A stretch of 64,000 nucleotides of DNA from Mytilisepta virgata (taxonomy: Eukaryota; Mollusca; Bivalvia; Mytilida; Mytilidae), in the NCBI GenBank assembly GCA_028015205.1, contig CM051520.1, forward strand, positions 9,830,501 through 9,894,500, written 5' to 3'. The notes beneath the pieces are model-generated. The model saw only the letters and a list, made by a program, of their open reading frames with translations, had not been told where the DNA came from and searched no databases. How positions within the stretch are numbered: position 1 is the stretch's first letter; each line of letters begins with the position of its first letter. The translations under genes and the position numbers were made by a program. Positions 1-12,013 of the stretch are shown here, piece after piece.

Positions 1-1383
1 AACAAGTGGCCTCTCAAACAAAACATGCTACTTAACCTCAGCAGACTGAACACTTAGAGGGATTTTACCCAATTTGATAGGTGCCATTATCGGGACAAGG
101 CATATGTTCAACTCCAGCGCACTTAGCGATTATTTTCATTTCAAGTACTTTAGTTTGTGCTGCTTTTTGTAACTTTAGTTCTAATTTTCAATAGTCTGCT
201 AAGTTCATATAATTCAGCGGCGTAGCTATGCCTGAATTGACGTTGAAGCACAACGGTAGGGAAAGGTGCTAGGGCAGTTCTCAAGGTCCTTGGTCTGTTC
301 ATATAAAATTATGTCAGGGTGTACATTTCAAAGAAAATTTGGCCATATTTACAACAAAGGTAATAAAGCATAATGATTTCGTTAAAATAATGTAATGATT
401 GCCACTCATTTTGATTCACCGCTGGTACATTTATATAACATACTTTGTAATGTCGGATCATTGTTTTGACTTTAAAAAAACGTATACCTTTGATGAAACG
501 CAAGAAGACATGACATACACCCTCCTATGGATGCTTTTATCATTCATTATCGAGGTTTGGCAATTTAATTGATGGTAAGCAAAGTTTCTGCAGTCTTCCC
601 TGTAAAATACATAATATCAGGTCTCATTTCCTGTGATTATGCAGTTTTAGAGACGATTTCCGATATTTGTTTCCCCATATTGTTTCAAACAAAAGTTACA
701 CACGAGAAGACTGATGTATTAAAATCTTTAACAATAGACAAAATTATATACTAAAAAAAAATATTACACTTGTCATTTAGGCCTTAAAAAAGGAAAGAAG
801 GCCACAATACTATCCGCAGACTTCAAAGTATTGTGGATGTTAAATTTGTGTTAAACGGAGTTTTTTTTCTTTTATTTTTGTCAGAATGATCTGGAAGCAC
901 GACGTGCTTTGTTACGCCGCTGCAACTTAATTTTATGAAAAAAAGGGTAAACTAGCCAAACCAGGTGTTTGACATTTTGTTTGTTTGATATTAAGGAAGG
1001 TTTAACATGTAAACTTGGCCAAGACGTTTATGTGTTTGATATATTGTATGATTTAACAATAAGTCTATAGGACTTTTTTCTGTCCTATCATGTACCATAC
1101 TAATTCATGTTACTACCCGATGGAGTATTTTAAATCATTAACGTCAATTCAGGCATAGCTACACCGTTGAATTATATGAACATAACAGACTATTGAAAAT
1201 TAGAATTAAAGTTACAAAAAACAGCACAAACTAAAGTACTTGAAATGAGAATAATCGCTAAGTGCGCTGGAGTTGAACATATGTCTTGTCCCGATAATGG
1301 TACCTATCAAATTGGGTAAAATCCCTCTAAGTGTTCAGTCTGCTGAGGTTAAGTAGCATGTTTTGTTTGAGAGGCCACTTGTT
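1..1383. mobile_element. Long-terminal-inverted-repeat element (left end at window edge)
   Basis: Bases 1-243 and 1140-1383 are inverted copies of each other with few mismatches; the outermost bases AACAAGTGGCC and GGCCACTTGTT face each other. The roughly 900-bp interior has no convincing coding region. This is the architecture of a non-autonomous DNA transposon or foldback element. The window starts exactly at the matched end, so the true left boundary and any target duplication cannot be checked. Confidence 0.75.
987..1136 (+). repeat. Dispersed segment, inverted partner of 2083-2235
   Basis: About 150 bp that recurs in reverse complement at 2083-2235, with small differences such as AAGTCTATAGGAC against the complement of GTCCAACAGACTT. 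It lies inside the inverted-repeat element at 1-1383, just before the right arm. The second copy is isolated from the terminal repeats, so this segment is either an independent repeat or part of a larger rearranged element. Confidence 0.7.
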
Positions 1384-2932
1384 CATTTTAAATCTTACTT
1401 TGTTATACAATGAATAGCTTTTGTTCTGATTTAGACTTTTAGCGAAATATAAATTATTCGGTTATATCTTTATCTCACAGTTTCTTTGGATTTTTATGTA
1501 ATGGACTTCCGTCTGAAGTGTTGCTTCAGTATTATGTTGTAGCATTTCTTGTTTAGTTGCTGTTGGAAATGGTATCTCAGTTACAAACCTATGACATGAA
1601 AACTCATATTGTTTTTTTAATTGAGGACATTTTTAACCAAATTAAATTTGATTTTCACAAACAAAATCAGAAATTTATGCAGTATCAGAGCCAATTTAAA
1701 ACAATTAATTTATAAATTTTGACTTCCGCTTTATCAATTATTCAATAATATGTTAACTCTCTACATGTATTTCCGTTAATGGGCCCCTGCTAAGAGACAT
1801 TGGTCCGTCTTTATTCTTAAAGCGCCTTTTGTTCATATTTAACTATAATTTTTTCCTGTGCATTTTTGTTTTTTTTTTTTTAAACAGCTTTTTTTTATTT
1901 TGTAAAATGAATTGGCTAGAATACTCATCGAGAAAATCGAAAGACAAATCCAAAAATACTAACAACAACACACAAATATACTAAAACTTATACTTTCTAA
2001 AAACACACAGACCATGCAGGAGTGAACCCGTGTGCACTTCAAGTATATACAGTTCTTGCAATTACTCCATACAAGGCAACCATGTTTTAAAATACTCCAT
2101 CCGGTAGTAACACGAATTAGTATGGTACATGATAGGACAGAAAAAAGTCCAACAGACTTATTGTTAAATCATACAATATATCAAACACATAAACGTCTTG
2201 GCCAAGTTTACATGTTAAACCTTCCTTAATATCAACACTGCAGACATTTTACGCTTATCATCACTATTTGATCAGCCGTTACGAATTTTCTGTCTCACAA
2301 ATGTTACTATATTATATGTTTTCGGTTGAGTTTCTGAATTTAAAAGCTCAAAAAACTTTAATCTTCGTCATATCCCAGGTTGTCATTAACGGAGCTGGAC
2401 ATGCTTATCTTCTAGAGAACCTGAGTAAATATGACACGAAGGCTGTTTTATGGCGTGATGTATATTTTTTGCAAAGTTTGGATATTTAAATGAGGCTGAA
2501 ATTTAATTAATAATTTGGTAAATCATTAACGTAAAGTAATGGTAATTTTATTAATTACCCTTCCAAAAAAGGTGTAATGGCAATTGTATTATAATTGAAA
2601 ATGTAGGTATGAAGTTGTAACTTTATAAAGTAGTGCACCCCAGGTCTGCTTGATAGGACAACTACGCTTTGATAAATCTCCTTAGATCCGCCTGCCTAAT
2701 CAACATGATCAATGCATGGTTCTCTACATTACGATAAACAAGAAACATTTATAATCAAGAATTTTATAGGTAAGAAGTTCTGGATGTAATCTTGTCTTTC
2801 AATGATATTTTTTACCTATTTTTTTGTTTTTTGTTTTTTTTTTTTTTTTTTTTTGTTTTTTGTTGTTTTTTTTATTTTTTTTTATTTTATTCATTATTCA
2901 GAAATTTTATTTATATTTTATTCATTATTCAG
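1384..2932. other. Non-coding stretch, intron or upstream region of the EGF receptor gene
   Basis: This region contains the inverted segment 2083-2235 and a long T-rich tract (about 2819-2890) preceding the exon at 2933. The sequence TTCATTATTCAG occurs twice in a row just before the exon, ending at 2901 and 2932, so two AG acceptors compete. Only the second joins the EGF frame sensibly. I see no supported coding exon here. Confidence 0.5.
2083..2235 (-). repeat. Inverted copy of segment 987-1136
   Basis: Reverse complement of 987-1136 at roughly 90-95 percent identity by eye. The copy begins next to TTTTAAAATACTCCAT and ends at CCTTCCTTAATATCA. No other part of the 1-1383 element is present beside it. 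Confidence 0.7.
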
Positions 2933-5900
2933 AATGTAAACCTGGATACTTTACAGAACCTGGTGGAACTTGTGAACCTTGTGAAGATAACACGTATGGT
3001 CGTCAATGTTTTGGGACTTGTGAATGTAATGAATTTGAGAGGTATGCATTGTGATATCGTAAGAAGATTACAAAATAACAAAAACTAAACTCAACGTTCG
3101 GTAAAGATAGGTTATAAAACTTACCATCTAATATAAATGTTTTGTACATAAAATGTTGCGGTGAATTTATCAAGTACAAATTTTGAAACAGCCAGACCCA
3201 GTATCTTAGATAATGAGATTTACACTATAAAAATCAAATACAGAAGTTACATGTATTACATTGTGTTGTTATACAATACTTTAATTTCACCTTTCTTCAT
3301 AAATGGTATGCCTTATAGTTACAGAATTACCCACGAAATGTACCTTGTGTATCCCCGTGAATTTGAACTTAAGGATACAGAAAAATCAAATTCTGCTTCG
3401 TACATGGATTCATATAAATATTCTGTGATATCCATTTTATGCCCTTTATTCCATATTTCAACCATTGAATTCGCGTCAAAACTTACCAAAAAAAAAAAAA
3501 ACCAGAAAATGCAGAATTCCGAAAGAAAATAAAGTTTTATTGCCAAATGGAGAGAAAAAAAATACAAAGGCTAAATGTACAATAATGTAAAACTATATAT
3601 TCGGATTTATTATAGTAAAAAAGAAAAGAAAAAAAGACAAACAAATTGTTTATTTATAAGAATGTCAATAAGGTAAAGACAATGGGGTTACTGTAAAACG
3701 TAAGAAACTAATTTAACTTGTACTGGAACATAGTAAAAATCAGCAAAAAGAGTTAGCGACAGCATAAGCTTAGTGAAATTGAAATCTCTTAAAAATATCA
3801 ATAATTTTAATATTTTTATTTTATATGTTTCTTTTTGTCAATTAATACAATCGAGTTCTGTGGACTTCTTTTGATCAAATTTAAATTTGATTTTAAAGAC
3901 CTTTTATTTTACATTTCTGTATTTTGGTTGTTCTTGCCTATCTTTTTTTCATTAATTATTATTAATCATCGACTCCCCGGGGTATTTTTTCACATTGTTC
4001 TGCATCCGTTTCCACTATGTGTTCACATATAATCTTCACTGGTTTATTCCCAATTTTAGATGTGATAAGGCAGTTGGTTGTGTTTCATTGTTTGCAACAA
4101 CAATTAAAACCAGTATAGGTAAGATCATTTTAACAGAAAGTAATGTAAAGATACATGTACATCTTAATATGTCTTAAAATGTTATTAGTTTTTTTTTAAA
4201 TTTAATGCTGGGTGTATCACAAAACTTTAATATCGAAGTCATATATTTTTTTTTTAATTTCTTGTCAGATTTGTGAACTCCTCTGGTTTTATAACTTTAA
4301 TTACAAGGAAAGTTTCTTTTCGTGATTTGAGTTTGGAAAAAAACTAGAAACTCTTTTATTTGTGAAGATCCTTTGTCTTAAGTTAATGCAAGCTATATAA
4401 CGAATATAGATTCTAATGAACTATTTTATTCACATTTCTTCAAAAGCAACGACGAAATATATAGATGATACAACTATATTAACAGAGGAGAGTGACAGAG
4501 AACTTATATTAACAACAACACAAACAGATATCCAAGATGAAAGTGATGGTAATTATGTCTCCCCTTCTCGAAGGGAGACATATTGTTTTAGTGATTATTA
4601 TTCTTCTTCCTCTTCTAATCAAATTTTTTGTCCGGAACATAACTTTTTTGTTTTTTGAGCTAGCCTCATGATATTTGGAAGGTATATGCATCAGGTCAAG
4701 GTGGAGTGCAGAGTACCACATTTGGGTCCCTGGGGATCAGTCCCCACCCCCTAGCCTGTAAAATGTAGGCTAAAATAACAAAATACTTAATATTTTGAAA
4801 ACCATTGTGATCCCCACCCTATAACCATATATATTATTACTCCTTATGATAAGACAAATCATTTGGTACCATAGGGGGGTCTGAGGGGGGTCATGCCCCA
4901 CCCCCTCAAATGATAAAATACTAAATATTCTGAAAACCATTGAGATCCCCACCCTATAACCATATATATTATTACTCCTTATGATAAGACGAATCATTTG
5001 GTACCATAGTGGGGTCTGAGGGGGGTCATGCCCCACCCCTTCAAAAGATAAAATACTAAATATTCTGAAAACCATTGAGATCCCCACCCTATAACCAGAT
5101 ATATTATTACTCCTTATGATAAGACGAATCATTTGGTACCATAGGGGGGTCTGAGGGGGGGTCATACCCCACCCCTTCAAATGATAAAATACTAAATATT
5201 CTGAAAACCATTGAGATCCCCAACCAATAACCATATATATTATTACTCTTTATGATAAGACGAATCATTTGGTACCATAGGGGGTCTGAGGGGGGGTCAT
5301 GCCCCACCCCCTCAAATGACAAAATACTTATTATTCTGAAAACCATTGAGATCCCCACCCTATAACCATATATATTATTACTCCTTATGATAAGACGAAT
5401 CATTTGGTACCATAGGGGGGTCTGAGGGGGGTCATGCCCCACCCCCTCAAATTATAAAATACTAAATATTCTGAAAACCATTGAGATCCCCACCCTATAA
5501 CCATATATATTATTACTCCTTATGATAAGACGAATCATTTGGTACCATAGGGGGGTCTGAGGGGGGTCATGCCCCACCCCTTCAAATGATAAAATACTAA
5601 ATATTCTGAAAACCATTGAGATCCCCAACCAATAACCATATATATTATTACTCTTTATGATAAGACGAATCATTTGGTACCATAGGGGGTCTGAGGGGGG
5701 GTCATGCCCCACCCCCTCAAATGACAAAATACTTATTATTCTGAAAACCATTGAGATCCCCACCCTATAAGCATATATATTATTACTCCTTATGATAAGA
5801 CGAATCATTTGGTACCATAGGGGGGTCTGAGGGGGGTCATGCCCCACCCCCTCAAATTATAAAATACTAAATATTCTGAAAACCATTGAGATCCCCACCC

Positions 5901-8566
5901 TATAACCATATATATTATTACTCCTTATGATAAGACGAATCATTTGGTACCATAGGGGGGTCTGAGGGGGGTCATGCCCCACCCCTTCAAATGATAAAAT
6001 ACTAAATATTCTGAAAACCATTGAGATCCCCAACCAATAACCATATATATTATTACTCTTTATGATAAGATGAATCATTTGGTACCATAGGGGGTCTGAG
6101 GGGGGATCATGCCCCACCCCCTCAAATGACAAAATACTTATTATTCTGAAAACCATTGAGATCCCCACCCTATAACCATATATATTATTACTCCTTATGA
6201 TAAGAAGAATCATTTGGTACCATAGGGGGGTCTGAGGGGGGTCATGCCCCACCCCCTCAAATTATAAAATACTAAATATTCTAAAAACCATTGAGATCCC
6301 CACCCTATAACCATATATATTATTACTCCTTGTGATAAGACGAATCATTTGGTACCATAGGGGGGTCTGAGGGGGGTCATGCCCCACCCCTTCAAATGAT
6401 AAAATACTAAATATTCTGAAAACCATTGAGATCCCCAACCAATAACCATATATATTATTACTCTTTATGATAAGACGAATCATTTGGTACCATAGGGGGT
6501 CTGAGGGGGGTCATGCCCCACCCCCTCAAATGACAAAATACTTATTATTCTGAAAACCATTGAGATCCCCACCCTATAACCATATATATTATTACTCCTT
6601 ATGATAAGACGAATCATTTGGTACTATAGGGGGTCTGAGGGGGGGTCATGCCCCACCCCCTTAAATGACAAAATACTTATTATTCTGAAAACCATTGAGA
6701 TCCCCACCCTATAACCATATATATTATTACTCCTTATGATAAGACGAATCATTTGGTACCATAGGGGGTCTGAGGGGGGGGTCATGCCCCACCCCCTTAA
6801 ATGATAAAATACTTAATATTTTGAAAACCATTGTGATCCCCACCCTATAAACCATATATATTATTACTCCTTATGATAAGACAAATCATTTGGTACCATA
6901 GGGGGGGGTCTGAGAGGGGTCATCCCCACCCCTCATGACCAGAAACCTTTATCTTAAAAATGGTTGAGATCCCCTCCACAAAAGTATATATTTCCTTATT
7001 CACAATGAAAAGACAAGTTGAATGCAATGTGTCTTGGTCCCAGGGGGTCATCCCACCCCCTCAAGACCAGAAACCTTAATTTATCTTAAAAATGGTTCAG
7101 ATCCCTTCCCCAAAACTATATATTACCTTATTCATTCCTTGTTGAAGCACATATCTGTAGGTAACTACATGTATTATGTACCATAGCTCTTAATTTGCCA
7201 CCTTGATGATCCCTAAAAAATGTTAAAAAAAACTATGGGTATGGAAGGGGAGACATCAGTTTTAGCGTGCTAAAACAGTCCAGCATGCTGGACTCCTGTG
7301 ACAACAGTACCTCTAGTTAAGAAGTATTTGTATAAGTTAATGAGTGAACTTTTCATTCCTTACATTCCTGTTATTTATTAGAATTTTCTTTTTTAAAACA
7401 GCATTTCAAGGACAGGGCTAATCATCGAAAACATCAAGAGGAAACGAACACCACAAAAATATATCCAACCGTATAAAACATAAAGATACTAAAACTTGGA
7501 GACAAGCAAAAAACTAAAGAATAAGATACCACAGAATATTGGAGGGGACATCATGTACTCTTTAAAAAATGTAAACCTGTCATTAAGACATAAATACCAA
7601 ATAAATCGGCACCGTTTCACTTTATTTCTAATATTGTCAACAATTATACTAAATAAACAAATTATGTGAAAATAATTTATTCTCAGTTTATAAAGATATT
7701 GTTTTTTTTTTGTACATTCAGGCTTTTCGAGAAGGGAGATGTTAATTTATATAGCAGTTGCAGCAGGATTTATTGTAATATTGGCGCTAAGTCATGTTGT
7801 TCGTAAATGTGGAAAACGAACTAAGATGTATATTAGACAAAACAATCAGGCTAATGTCAATGACGAGACAGAGCCTATAAATAACCAAGAAGAATCGCCT
7901 TACGGTGGTTACGACGAAATCGATGAAACACAAATGCTCGATAACCCGTCACAGATCCCACCGTATTTGGATGTCTTGCCTGGTGATATTTCTAGCAGCT
8001 CAGATAGCAATGACTCAAGCTCTGAAGGTTTAAGCATACGCGCCGATGATACGACAAGTTATCTTCATCCTTATAATGCAACAGAAGAAAACTGGCAAGA
8101 AAAAACGCACAAGTACGAAAAGCCGATTTTGAGCCATCGAGAATCTAATAGTTCATCGAGTGCGAGCGATCCATACATTCAAAATAGTGGTTATCTAAGT
8201 CCATATCAACCATTAAGTCAGGGTGGGCTTGAAGAAGTACATAAATATGAAAGAGCCTTTCGTGCTCAGAAAAAGTTTTTAGTCCAATCTTCATTGGACA
8301 AAAAATGCGCTAGTGACTTTCAGTTACAAATTATTAGCAATAATATTCTGTTTTCCGATACTAGTATCCTTCCTCTGAAGTGTTTAAACAGTAGGGATCG
8401 GTCGTTTAGTTTAACCATACCAAAGACAGGGAATAATTACACATTTACTAACCCTGTCAACAAAGGTTTGAAATCGTCTACAAATTCAATAATAAGCAAC
8501 CCTTCTGAAACTAACAGCACATGCAATGGTCACAATGGGGGGTTACCAACGGATGTTCTGTTATAG
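2933..8566 (+). CDS. Multiple-EGF (MEGF10/11-like) single-pass receptor, 3' part
   Basis: Four exons fit by splice signals and phase: 2933-3041, 4060-4118, 4447-4548 and 7722-8566 (stop TAG at 8564). Every junction restores one open frame. Exons 1-2 give an EGF/laminin-type Cys pattern (CKPGY, CEPCED, GRQC, CECNEFER, CDKAVGC) of the kind found in multi-EGF scavenger receptors. Exon 3 encodes a Thr/Ser/Asp-rich stalk. Exon 4 starts with a short linker, then a transmembrane segment (LIYIAVAAGFIVILALSHVV), a basic stop-transfer RKCGKRTK, and a cytoplasmic tail of about 245 residues with Tyr motifs (YGGYDEIDE, SGYLSPYQPLS) and an acidic Ser cluster that could be phosphorylated. Upstream exons with the signal peptide and further EGF repeats should lie left of the window. 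The MEGF-like name is family-level inference. The last intron is 3.2 kb and holds the satellite-bearing element. Confidence 0.8.
4551..7318. mobile_element. Non-autonomous element carrying a central satellite array
   Basis: The element opens with a palindromic end (GTCTCCC, nine bases, GGGAGAC) at about 4557-4579. It closes after GGGGAGACATCAG with two small hairpins, TTTTAGCGTGCTAAAA (about 7260) and GTCCAGCATGCTGGAC (about 7277), and CTAG near 7316. The centre is a tandem array. A palindromic 5' end, central tandem repeats and a 3' hairpin followed by a CTRR-like terminus recall the non-autonomous Helitron/Helentron and 'pearl'-type elements known in bivalves; that class assignment is inference. 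The left end begins only a few bases after the splice donor at 4549. Confidence 0.6.
4720..7150. repeat. 135-bp satellite with 405-bp higher-order repeat
   Basis: The motif ATTTGGTAC recurs at 4861, 4996, 5131, 5267, 5402, 5537, 5672, 5807, 5942, 6077, 6212, 6347, 6482, 6616, 6751 and 6888, a 134-137 bp spacing over 16 units. Diverged units follow to about 7150. Between about 5217 and 6520 three unit types alternate strictly. One carries AACCAATAACC plus TACTCTTTATG and is followed by CAAATGACAAAATAC; the next is followed by CAAATTATAAAATAC; the third by CAAATGATAAAATAC. The result is an exact 405-bp period. Units are nearly identical in the centre and diverge at the edges. Because 135 is divisible by three, the complementary strand shows long spurious reading frames. 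Confidence 0.95.
7319..7721. other. Remainder of the last intron of the EGF receptor gene
   Basis: A-rich sequence with no supported exon. A T-run and the acceptor TTTGTACATTCAG lead into the exon at 7722. Confidence 0.5.
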
Positions 8567-9240
8567 CCTAATTATAGATGATTTTGTGTTACCGGGGTCG
8601 TAAACAATAATGAAGATGCGACAAAAACTCATGGCAAAATTATTTCTCAAAATGTTCTTCATAAATAGATATGATAAATATTTTAAGAATTGCATGCATA
8701 CGGGAAAAAATTACCAGACTCTTACTCATTAAACCAAAAAAACAAAACAAAAATGTGCTGAACTCATACAGTGTCTATGAAATTGCGATCGAGTCAGATT
8801 GGTTTGATATTTTGTTCAATGAATGTATAAACATTGAAACTATACAACCATTTTAATGGAACTATAGGCCTTAACAAAAATCGTCTTAAATTGACAAATT
8901 TATTAACACTGAATGATTGTGAATATCACTCGCGCTGAGTGGAAAGGGATTATCATAATTAAGTTGGTGTTACCTGTTCCCCGAGCCACTGTAAATAAAT
9001 AAGTGTGTACTAAACTTCTGCTTTTCATACTATTTATGTGCGAGTCGGCCGAGTTTACACATCAGTAAGCTCTTTGAAAATAACCGTTAGTAATATAAGA
9101 TATTGCTCTCGTTATTTTTGAGATAACAAGGATCTATTGTATGTTACATATGAATTTTGTTATTTACTAATACATTTTGTAAATAAATGCTGCTTTCATA
9201 AAGAGTACAAAACTAGCACTTCCATTGATCCTTAGAAAAC
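8567..9240 (+). other. Probable 3' untranslated region of the EGF receptor gene
   Basis: Follows the stop at 8564-8566 and has no further coding potential. AATAAA-type polyadenylation signals occur in GTAAATAAATAAG (about 8991) and TGTAAATAAATGC (about 9182). Which one is used cannot be told from sequence. Confidence 0.4.
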
Positions 9241-11170
9241 GGACAAAAAAAACGGAAGTTTTTTTATCGATTTGTACGTAGAATGGATAAAAGAAATGCA
9301 GTCAACACTTCTATTATGAAAATTAATCTGCCAATGTTTTGCGTTGCACAGGATACCGTCTTCCGGGTTACTTCCGTGAGGATTCAATAATTTCTTTGAT
9401 ATCAATTTTTATGCACGTAATGTGCACACTTCTTCAATTTACGACTTGTCAAATATACTCATTAGACAAGGACTAAAATGTTGAAGCAAACACAATACTC
9501 AAAAGCGTTGAAGAGCAATACAAAAAATGCCAAAATGACCAAAAAGATAAAGAATACACCATATAAGAACAGAGCTATGCAAGAGGGAAATACTCCTTAG
9601 TTTTTTTTCTAAATTTACCATTTTCGCAACAGTTAATTTAAATTATCAATTTCTGGCTTGTATCAAAAGAATGTATGTGTTCAAGGTTGAATGGTTCATG
9701 AAATAGGATATATGTTGCTCCCGCAGTAAATCGTTGGGAGCAAATCATACACAGCTCAGTACGAATGTGATCTGGAGTTGATAGAATGTCTTCCCATGTG
9801 AGCATTCTCTGTCCCGTTTCCCACTTTATCCATGATTTCCAATCTCCACACTCTTATATTACTCTTCCTTCTTCCTTTTTCCTGTTGCATCAAACGTCTA
9901 TCTCTAAACATGATCAAACCAAATCATGATTGAAGACAAACCTTGATTTTATCATATACACTATTATTTATTAAGATGTTTTCTTGATCAGAGTGGTAGA
10001 TCAATTTGAATCTTTTGCTTCCAACAGATCTAGCCAAAAATTAATTGTAGATTTGATAGTAAGTATCTAGAGCAAGTGGAAACATACCATGTTCTCCTTA
10101 TAGAGCACAATTAGTTGCTGACTTGTGTACTCCAAAAACACGTTTAGCAAATTTTAGGAGAATTTGTTTGGAATAAATGATTCAATATTCAGTCAATTTT
10201 CCTAATTACCTTTAACAATTTCACAGCAATATATAAGTAATGGTTTTGCACACGTTCAAACAACTTAATGTGAAAAATTACATTAATTATTGACCAGTAT
10301 TATCTAACTCTCGGGCGATTACGGATATTATCTAACTCTCGAGCGATTACGGATATTATCTAACTCTCGGGCGATTACGGATATTTGAAATCACATTATG
10401 TACAATGTGATATGAACTAGTGATATCAAAAATGCCCACTTGATTGGTCAGCGCGTGATTGCGAAGGAAAATTAGTATATTTTAATTGGTCAACAATTTT
10501 GCTACACAATGGCGCCATATTTGAAAGCCATCGTTGTATAGCAACAATTGATGTCACAGTAAAATGAACGTTCAGATTACCTGCGGGTCGGACGCCGAAT
10601 CACAAACTAGGTTTTAAGAGAAATAGGTTCAACACTCCTAAAAATTAGATATCACTTGTCAAAGGCTCGTTTATTATTATATCAAAATTAAACAACTTGA
10701 TTTGATATCGAGCAATATCTAATTCTCACTTATTGTGAAACCTATAAATCTAAGGCTTTGGAGAACATATTTATAGATTATAGGAAAACATTAGTGAATA
10801 GTGTTAATAGACATGTAAACAGTAATAGAAATAGATTGAGAACTTACATTAAACTTACGACTCACTTTTTTGAGAGAAAAGGGCGTTTAAAAAACTGGAG
10901 ATAACTCGCTCAGATGAATTTGTATGTCACGTGATTTTGCTCATGAATAAAGTACTATCCATTTCTCCTTATGTGTAAAATTTGCAATTCGTAAGTATAG
11001 AGGTTGAATTTCCTTTTGTTATGTCATATGTACTGCACTGAACAGTTATCGACAAGAACTCTTTAATAATGTTATTGAGGTTATGCCATCTTTTTCACCT
11101 CTATCGGAAAAATTTAGATTTGTAGAATTAATATATTCTGAATATATAATACGTATTAAAATAGAACTCT
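9241..11170. other. Intergenic region, no gene seen
   Basis: No ORF or exon-like structure with recognisable product. It contains the short 28-bp tandem repeat at 10299-10382. CCAAT/ATTGG pairs and a GGCGCC site near 10440-10520 could mark promoter-like or repeat-derived sequence. Confidence 0.4.
10299..10382. repeat. 28-bp tandem repeat, three copies
   Basis: ATTATCTAACTCTCGGGCG followed by ATTACGGAT is repeated three times head to tail at 10299, 10327 and 10355. The only difference is GGGCG against GAGCG in the middle copy. Confidence 0.95.
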
Positions 11171-11171
11171 T

Positions 11172-11738
11172 ACAAGTTTTAGCTTTCTAAAAAGCTGTGG
11201 ACTGCTTCGCTGTATCTTAATTTATGGTAATATGTGAGCATGTGGTTGTTGATTTAGTATTGGAATTGTGGTATTCTTAGATATTGATTGATATGAAATA
11301 CAACAAATAGACACGACTCTGGAGGTGTGCCTAGATTGGCAAAAGTTATAAAATAGAGATCATGCATTTTTTGTTGTAAACATAGGATTATAGGGTATAC
11401 GATTAAGCAAAACAAACCGTGTGTATTGTAGATTAACAAAGCAAATATACACGTATTAATAATTGATTTCAATAATGAATTTCAGAATATATGAATATTA
11501 CAAAAACTTGTAATGACAGTTGATCGGAACTGATATACATATAGTTAATTTTCCGGCTTTTGATGACTTATCCTGAAAGAGTAAAGTCTGTAATCCTTTA
11601 TCTCATTTAAACCAATGGCTGTTGCTGTATCTCAGCCGCATCATGAAGTAACCAATCAGCTCAGTAATTATTTCAAGATGGCGTGTATGTCTACTGAAAC
11701 TAATAGCTCCGCACCGTGATGCGAAGCACACAGGTAAA
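11172..11738. repeat. Dispersed repeat family 1, uninterrupted copy
   Basis: From TACAAGTTTTAGCTTTC to GCACCGTGATGCGAAGC this matches 40885-42187 at high identity. This copy lacks 76 bp after GATATGAAAT that the other has, and it lacks the 662-bp insertion found there at CTTTA/TCTC. Near its end are two CCAAT boxes (AACCAATGGC, AACCAATCAG) and TTCAAGATGGCGTG, an arrangement typical of a promoter with a YY1-type ATGGCG site. Confidence 0.85.
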
Positions 11739-12013
11739 GCGGAATAACTCAATTTAATTTATTTTTCTCAGTGATGTGAACTTATGTATTGTTACTATTT
11801 GTTCCTTGTTATGTATGAATGTTAGTCCACTATTGGATTTGAATTTTGTGCACCTATTGTTGCTCTCTCTTTCTCAGCTGTTTCTGACACTTCGTTTTCT
11901 GAATATTGGTAACCTCTCCTTTTATTATCCCCCACCCGCTAATTTACTTTCAAAGAAAGGCACAGAAACCCAACAAAGAAATGATTTAAGCACTAGCCAG
12001 AATTAATATAGTA
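11739..12013. other. Unassigned spacer
   Basis: A short region between two repeats. An open frame here has no recognisable domain, and nothing supports a gene. Confidence 0.3.

Noticed and set aside
2268..2489. 73-codon plus-strand frame upstream of the EGF exon
   Set aside because: A possible acceptor (TATCCCAG) exists, but no donor fits and no family features are seen; it was not added to the receptor gene.
2792..3088. Plus-strand frames rich in Phe before the EGF exon
   Set aside because: Translation of the poly-T tract before the splice acceptor; only 2933-3041 in the EGF frame is coding.
4770..6483. Series of long minus-strand frames with repeated HDPPQTPLWYQM-like text
   Set aside because: They are the complement of a 135-bp satellite (45 codons), so any open frame repeats indefinitely; there are no gene signals, and units vary without regard to codon position.
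4700..7150. CRISPR-like array
   Set aside because: Units are contiguous 135-bp repeats without unique spacers, in a eukaryotic intron.
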